Part shown: piece after piece, positions 58,919-64,000 of the stretch | Layout: every line of letters starts with the position of its first letter | How positions within the stretch are numbered: the stretch's first letter is position 1 | DNA from: Parasponia andersonii | Taxonomy: Eukaryota; Streptophyta; Magnoliopsida; Rosales; Cannabaceae | Reading direction: 5' to 3' | Length of the DNA: 64,000 nt | Assembly (NCBI GenBank): GCA_002914805.1 | Contig: JXTB01000138.1 | Coordinates: forward strand, 298,153 to 362,152 | Translations under genes and position numbers: made by a program | The notes under the pieces: model-generated | What the model was told of the DNA's origin: nothing | What the model saw: only the letters and a program-made list of their open reading frames with translations | Databases searched by the model: none

Positions 58919-59853
58919 CGGTTAATCAAGTTAGTTAATTAAATCTCTATAAAAGACATGACATTTAATTTAAGAGTGCAGTATTAGGCCTTTAGTAGAG
59001 TATCTCCTTTACTAATAATATTTATATAAATACCATAAGAAGAGTTATTATGTATTTATCATATTATTGGAGCTTAGATTATTTGGATCTATTAGGTCCA
59101 TTGTCTAGCTCAATTAAGCTCATTAATTGGTTGGTGGTATTTATGAAATTAGTTTCATAAAACTGTGTAAAATAATGATTCTACACAGAAGTTGGTATTT
59201 TTATAAATAAGTTTCATGATTTGGACATATTTATAAAAATACACCCAAAACTCAAATTGGAAAACAAGCCTAATCCTAATTGGACTAGGGTTGGCAGTTT
59301 TGGGTCCCATATATATAAGATATATGAGAGAAAAAACTTCACAGTAACTCTAAGAGAGTCACACACATAGACACAGGGAGAAAGGGAGAAAAATCGGCCA
59401 AAGCTGAGAAAGAGAGAAGAGAAAAAGTTTCCTACTATCTCACAGTCCCATCTCACGTCCCGGTGTTCTATAGGATCAAGAAGGCGTTCTTGATCGTTCT
59501 CCAACGAAGGTTTCGACTTGGTGCCCACTCACCTCATCAACCAAGAGCAAGAGCATAGACAAGAAGATTTAGGGTTGGAGGTTTGATCACCATCAATAAG
59601 GAGATTAAGGAGGAATACGCTACAAGAGGTAAACCCTAATCTCATCTCTAGGGTTTCGTATCTAGATTTGATTTATGTTGTACATGATCATGTATATGAT
59701 GCATGTGTGTTATATGGTTATGAAAATTATTTTTATGTAAAATTTTAAAACCTAAATCTGCTAATTTTTCTGCTGCGTTCATGATATGATCATGTATTTT
59801 CCATATCTGCATGCATGCATGATTTTCCTAAGTATTAGGTCAATTTACCAGCA
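58919..59853 (+). mobile_element. LTR-like sequence, copy 1 (plus)
   Basis: It runs from CGGTTAATCAAG to AATTTACCAGCA and is an inverted match of 63025-63960. A CCCATATATATAAGATATAT promoter box (near 59308) and a downstream leader with TCTCACAGTCCC suggest an LTR in plus orientation. Its 5' end seems truncated relative to copy 2. It lies about 80 bases after the Athila-type primer site, so it is nested in that element. Confidence 0.75.
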
Positions 59854-61084
59854 AGGTCTATCCCGTACTGCTGACAAAGTGTTTCCGAAGAAACCACAGT
59901 ATCCTCGAAAGGACTAGAGTGTTTTCAAAAAAACCAGAGTATCCCTGAAGGAACCATATCCTATTCACCAATATTTTTCAGACAATATAAATATACCATG
60001 TGTTCATGTCTCATGCAAAGCTGAATGACAATTACGTATGTACATATATATATAAAATCTATATTCATAAATTTTACAAATTCACATAAACAAATAATTT
60101 CTTACATTGTAGGCGTGATATTACTTACCTCAATTCCGAGCTTTTTAGTTTCTATTTATGAAATGCTCATAGCTCAAGATACAAAAGACATGTGCTTAAA
60201 AATTTTTAATATAATAAATTATATTAAAGCTAACTTTATGTTTAATGAACTTATTTTTATAATGACTTAGTCCAACCGAAGCTAGTTAATCAACTTAAAA
60301 TTTTAACTTAAACATTGAACTTTACAAAGTAAAACAATCCCGAAATTTCTTTTCTTATAAAAAGTTCTGAGATAACACATAAATTTTTTTAAAGTTAATA
60401 TAACGAAAAAAAAGAGCCAAGCATTATGTCTACGAAAAATCAAAAATATTAAAAAAAAAAAACATTGATAAACATTTACACGTGGCCCCATTAAATCTTA
60501 ATAACTAACAAACAAAGAATTAAGTACTGTATAAATCACATAAGGCTAAAGACATCTTTTATAACAAATACAAATACTAAGTTTATCTACGAAAATTTAC
60601 CCAGACTATATGTAATATATATAATTTATATTATTAAAATATAAGCAATAAAGAGATGTACGCATAATAATATATATAAAGATATTTTAATCATCAACTA
60701 GAAAATTCTGGGATTCTACCGTGTACAAAATCATTATTACAATCAAATAAAAAAAACATTTAAGTAAAACACCTATTTTTTTATAATTTATAAAATTGGC
60801 ATTAAACTAATTATCCAATCAGGTAGTTCTAATTAATTAAATCACTAAATCATCATATTCAAATAGTTGACTTATTACACATTAGAGATTTGTATGGATG
60901 AGCTTATCTCGAGCATTATAAAATTTCTTAAGAATAATTGTTAATAAAAATAACCAATATTCTAAATCAGTCACTCAAAATTACATGCACACATAATAAT
61001 AATGTTAAAAGAAAAAGAAATGTTATGCATCATGTTATTATTGGCCCTTTTCACGTTGTATAGAATTGAGTGTCATAATGAAAT
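59854..61084. other. AT-rich nested DNA
   Basis: It begins with a two-unit 40-bp repeat (GTTTCCGAAGAAACCACAGT at 59881, GTTTTCAAAAAAACCAGAGT at 59921). The remainder shows no gene or border. It separates the nested LTR from the resumed gag. Confidence 0.5.
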
Positions 61085-61900
61085 TTGAGATCTCACACCA
61101 GGCGGGACCTGGATCGCTTCGAACAATCTGTAGGTGAATTCCTAAGGGAATACTCGTCTCACTTCCTGGATATGATGTCTCAAATACATGATGCCAGCTC
61201 GATCCAAGCTACAAGTTCCTTCGTCAGAGGCTTACACTCAGGGTCGATGTTGTCAGATCACCTGCTCTTGAATTTGCCGTATGACATGTCTGACGTATTG
61301 GCAAAATCCAAATGAGTCTTTAAAGTATTAAAGAGCCACTAGAAAGTATCCAAAGCTTCTGTGGCGATAACAATAGCTACACGGACGCAGACCCTGATGG
61401 CATAGGGAATGAAGAGGCCTACCCAGACCCAAGGACCGACTCTTAAACAGCAGTCCTGGGCCTGGCCAATTAGGACAGAGACAAACAGAGAAGAAGATTC
61501 AAAGACCCTCTTCTCAGATTCGAACTCAAAAGAACTATCAATGTAATATTCCTTCAAAATAAAGATAAGGGTATTTTTGAAAGTCCTCCCAAGTCCGGTG
61601 TTTTGGATCATATAAAAAATAGGAACAACTATTGTCAATTTCACAAAGACCGTAGGCATGATACCATTCACTGCCATAGCCTCTATGCACAAGTCATGAT
61701 GGCCATTCTAGCTGGTAAATTAAAGCAATACGTGAAGACAAATGGGAATCAATCCAAATAGGGTATTGCTAGTCAGGATAAAGAGAAGCAAGCCCAAGCC
61801 TTAGGATTAGGAGAATAACTTCTGAGAATAGTCTCAATGATTGTAGGCAAGCCAAAGTAGACCTAGAGCCAAGAGGAAAAAAGCAAAGCTACAGAAAATG
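61085..61900 (+). pseudogene. Tat-like gag, second part
   Basis: The frame 61085-61315 reads DLDRFEQSVGEFLREYSSHF and SSIQATSSFVRGLHSGSMLS, the continuation of a plant gypsy capsid domain after RQQKTICTI at ~57290. Stops follow at 61313 and beyond, and no zinc knuckle is recognisable. Confidence 0.75.
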
Positions 61901-62039
61901 ACTAAGGAGAGGGTGAAGCATTTAAAGGGCCTAGACCATTCCGTAAATCATCTAACGACGAAGGATAGATATGCCTCTACTGCACCAAGCAGAATTTGGC
62001 TATGGTGTGACTGCCTCATGATAATCCTTTGGTGATCAA

Positions 62040-62345
62040 ACTATAGATTGACTCTTTAATAGTTGGGAAGGTTTTGGTTGACGGCAGTAGCAGCACTGAT
62101 ATTCTGGTTCTTAACACCTTTGAGAACATGGGTCTGAACTAGAATATGCTTAAGCTGACATGTCAATCACTATTTGCCTTCAAAAACATCAAGGTCTGCC
62201 CCTTGGGTATCATGACATTAAATGTCTCTGCTACAAAAAGATGCCTGGACATAGATTTTATCGTTATTAATTTTCAATCCTCTTTTAATGCCATTATCGC
62301 GAGAGGGTAAATTCATGCTATACATGGTGTCGCGTCGACTTATAT
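62040..62345 (+). pseudogene. Tat-like aspartic protease
   Basis: It reads KVLVDGSSSTDILVLNTFEN, then KNIKVCPLGIMTLNVSATKR, IDFIVINFQSSFNAIIARG and VASTYII, the Tat-type protease layout. The active-site motif is DGSSS rather than the usual DTG/DSG, as is common in this lineage. Stops are present. Confidence 0.8.
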
Positions 62346-63024
62346 AATAGACATTAGAAGCGATGAAGCTTCTACAAAAAAAAAGTGCTTTTCAATTGCC
62401 TTAAAAGGGATTGGGGAGGTGACGAGCATCTCCGCAGAAGATAAACAGCAATTAAAGGACCACCTACCGGTATATATGAAGCAGATTGAAGAAGAGTCTG
62501 ACAAGCCAGAAACCACAATCGAAGAGTTGGCAGCAATCCCTTTGGAGGAATTAGACCCAGGAAAAGTAGTCCTGATCGGGGTCCTACTACCAAAAGAAGA
62601 AAGAAACAAGTTAATGGAATTCTTAAGGCTTAACAAGGATGTCTTTGCATGGTTCCATAATGAAATACCTGGAATAAATCTTATACATACCTACCATTGA
62701 TTGAATATCGACTCTAACTTTCCCCTAGTAAGGTAGAAGCCCACAAGATTTGTGCCTGAGAAAAACTATGCTATTAATAAAAAGGTAGAGACACTACTAG
62801 AGAATGACTTAATCATGGAATGTGTATATCCTCGCTAGATCTCCAACCCAGAACTGGTACAAAAAAAAGAGAGTGGGGACGACTGTACCTGTTTAGATTT
62901 TACCAACCTGGACAAGGCCTGCCAAAAGGATAGCTTCCCCTTACCAAAGATTGATTAGATAGCCGATGCTACGACTGGCTTTAGTAGGAAGAACTTCTTC
63001 GATGCCTATTCCAGATACAATCAA
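62346..63024 (+). pseudogene. Tat-like reverse transcriptase, cut by an LTR
   Basis: The open frame 62419-62700 gives KVVLIGVLLPKEERNKLMEF and KDVFAWFHNEIPGI, the typical RT entry. It continues with TRFVPEKNYAINKKVETLLE, CTCLDFTNLDKACQKDSFPL and FFDAYSRYNQ, containing the first catalytic Asp, and stops abruptly at 63024 where the minus-strand LTR begins. TGA and TAG codons occur near 62698 and 62733. Confidence 0.88.
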
Positions 63025-63986
63025 TGTTGGTAAATTGACCTAATACTTAGGAAAATCATGCATGCATGCAGATATGGAAAATACATGATCATATCATGAA
63101 CGCAGTGGAAAAATTAACGAATCTAGGTTTTAAAATTTTACATGAAAATAGTTTTCATAACCATATAACACACATGCATCATATACAGGATCATGTACAA
63201 CATAAATCAAATCTAGATACAAAACCCTAGAGATGAGATTAGGATTTACCTCTTGTAGCGTGTTCCTCCTTGATCTCATTATTGATGGTGATCAAACCTC
63301 CAACCCTAGATCTTCTTGTCTATGCTCTTGCTCTTGGTTGATGAGGCGAGTGGGCACCAAGTCGAAACCTTCGTTGGAGAACAATCAAGAACGCCTTCTT
63401 AATCCTATAGAATACCGGGATGTGAGATAGGACTGTGAGATAGTATGAAACTTTTTCTCTACTCTCTTTCTCAGCCTTGGCCGATTTTTCTCCCTCTCTC
63501 CCTGTATCTATGCGTGTGACTCTGTATAAGTTTCTGTGTAGTTTTTTCTCTCATATATCTTATATATATAGGACCCAAAACTGCTAACCCTAGTCCAATT
63601 AGGATTGGGCTTGTTCTCCAATTTGGGATTTGGGTGTATTTTTATAAATATGTCCAACTCATGAAACTTATTTATAAAAATACCAACTTTTGTGTAGAAT
63701 CATTATTTTACATAGTTTCATGAAACTGATTTCACAAATACCTACAACCAATTAATGAGCTTAAATGAGCTAGACAAGGGACCTAATAGATCCAAATAAT
63801 CTAAGCTCCAATAATATGATAAATATATAATAACTCTCATTATGGTATTTATATAAATATTATTAGTAAAGGGGACACTCCACTAAAGACCTAATACTGC
63901 ACTCTTAGATTAAATGTCATGCCTTTTATAGAGATTTAATCAACTAACCTTGATTAACCGATCCATCTAGCATATTCTATACCACA
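63025..63986 (-). mobile_element. LTR-like sequence, copy 2 (minus)
   Basis: The minus-strand counterpart of 58919-59853, ending AATTTACCAACA at 63025. Beyond the shared part (to ~63960) it continues with CTAGATGGAT and may start at TGTGGTATAG (63986); this start is a guess. The TATATATA promoter box lies near 63565. It interrupts the Tat reverse transcriptase. Any further part of the element lies right of the window. Confidence 0.7.
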
Positions 63987-64000
63987 TATATAATCTCTAT

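Larger units (their letters stand above)
55638..63024 (+). mobile_element. Second Tat-like Ty3/gypsy element, interrupted by nested insertions
   Basis: The 5' LTR (55638-~56366) is followed by a primer-site region, gag (split at ~57300/61085), protease and reverse transcriptase. The RT is cut at 63024 by another LTR. Stops in all coding parts show it is dead. The rest of the element may continue right of the window. Confidence 0.8.

Overview
This 64-kb window looks like nuclear DNA of a dicot plant from a draft assembly (N runs at 4576-4592 and 51187-51500). It is AT-rich, has GT-AG introns, and carries plant rhamnogalacturonate lyase genes embedded in LTR retrotransposons, MITEs and SINEs. 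The species cannot be named from the sequence alone. All host genes found lie on the minus strand.

Host genes. A tandem cluster of three rhamnogalacturonate lyase (RGL, polysaccharide lyase family 4) copies spans about 8.3-30.1 kb. RGL-C (25235-30086) and RGL-B (13171-23505) each resolve into 15 exons that join in frame, giving about 634 and 636 aa, with exon lengths almost identical between them. RGL-B stays open although a 5.5-kb Ty1/copia element sits in its intron 11. RGL-A (8281-10332) keeps only exons 1-6 here and is a pseudogene: a nonsense codon in exon 3, a +1 frameshift in exon 4 and a -2 frameshift in exon 6. A solo LTR lies in its intron 3, and a larger element of the same family fills the place where intron 6 would continue. 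Further right, a five-exon gene (34998-37685) encodes a 195-aa TRAF-type zinc-finger protein with a C-terminal membrane anchor.

Mobile DNA, left to right. (1) 1-7073: 3' part of a Tat-like Ty3/gypsy element with integrase end, three successive tandem-repeat arrays (73, 100 and 75 bp), an antisense accessory ORF, a polypurine tract and the 3' LTR. (2) 8992-9797: inverted solo LTR of that family with target duplication ATAAT. (3) 14927-20418: decayed Ty1/copia element with an internal 253-bp duplication. (4) A foldback at 30975-31250 and a MITE at 34545-34735. (5) 40071-~43890: gutted Ty3/gypsy remnant. (6) 44124-44926: three related MITEs, two sitting between TA-repeat tracts and the third next to one, then a Tourist-like MITE at 45111-45402 and a SINE at ~45660-45835 that matches another at ~10985-11172. 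(7) 46999-53015: minus-strand chromovirus-like Ty3/gypsy element with ~2-kb LTRs and target duplication ATAAT, deleted from RNase H into its 3' LTR. (8) 55638-end: a second Tat-like element whose gag is split by ~3.8 kb of nested retroelement DNA and whose reverse transcriptase is cut by another LTR; the LTR-like sequences at 58919-59853 and 63025-~63986 form a large inverted pair.

No bacterial-type system, CRISPR array, rRNA or convincing tRNA gene is visible. The most interesting features are the RGL cluster with repeated retroelement insertions into introns, the modular tandem repeats plus antisense ORF of the Tat element, the MITEs beside TA microsatellites, and the inverted LTR pairs.
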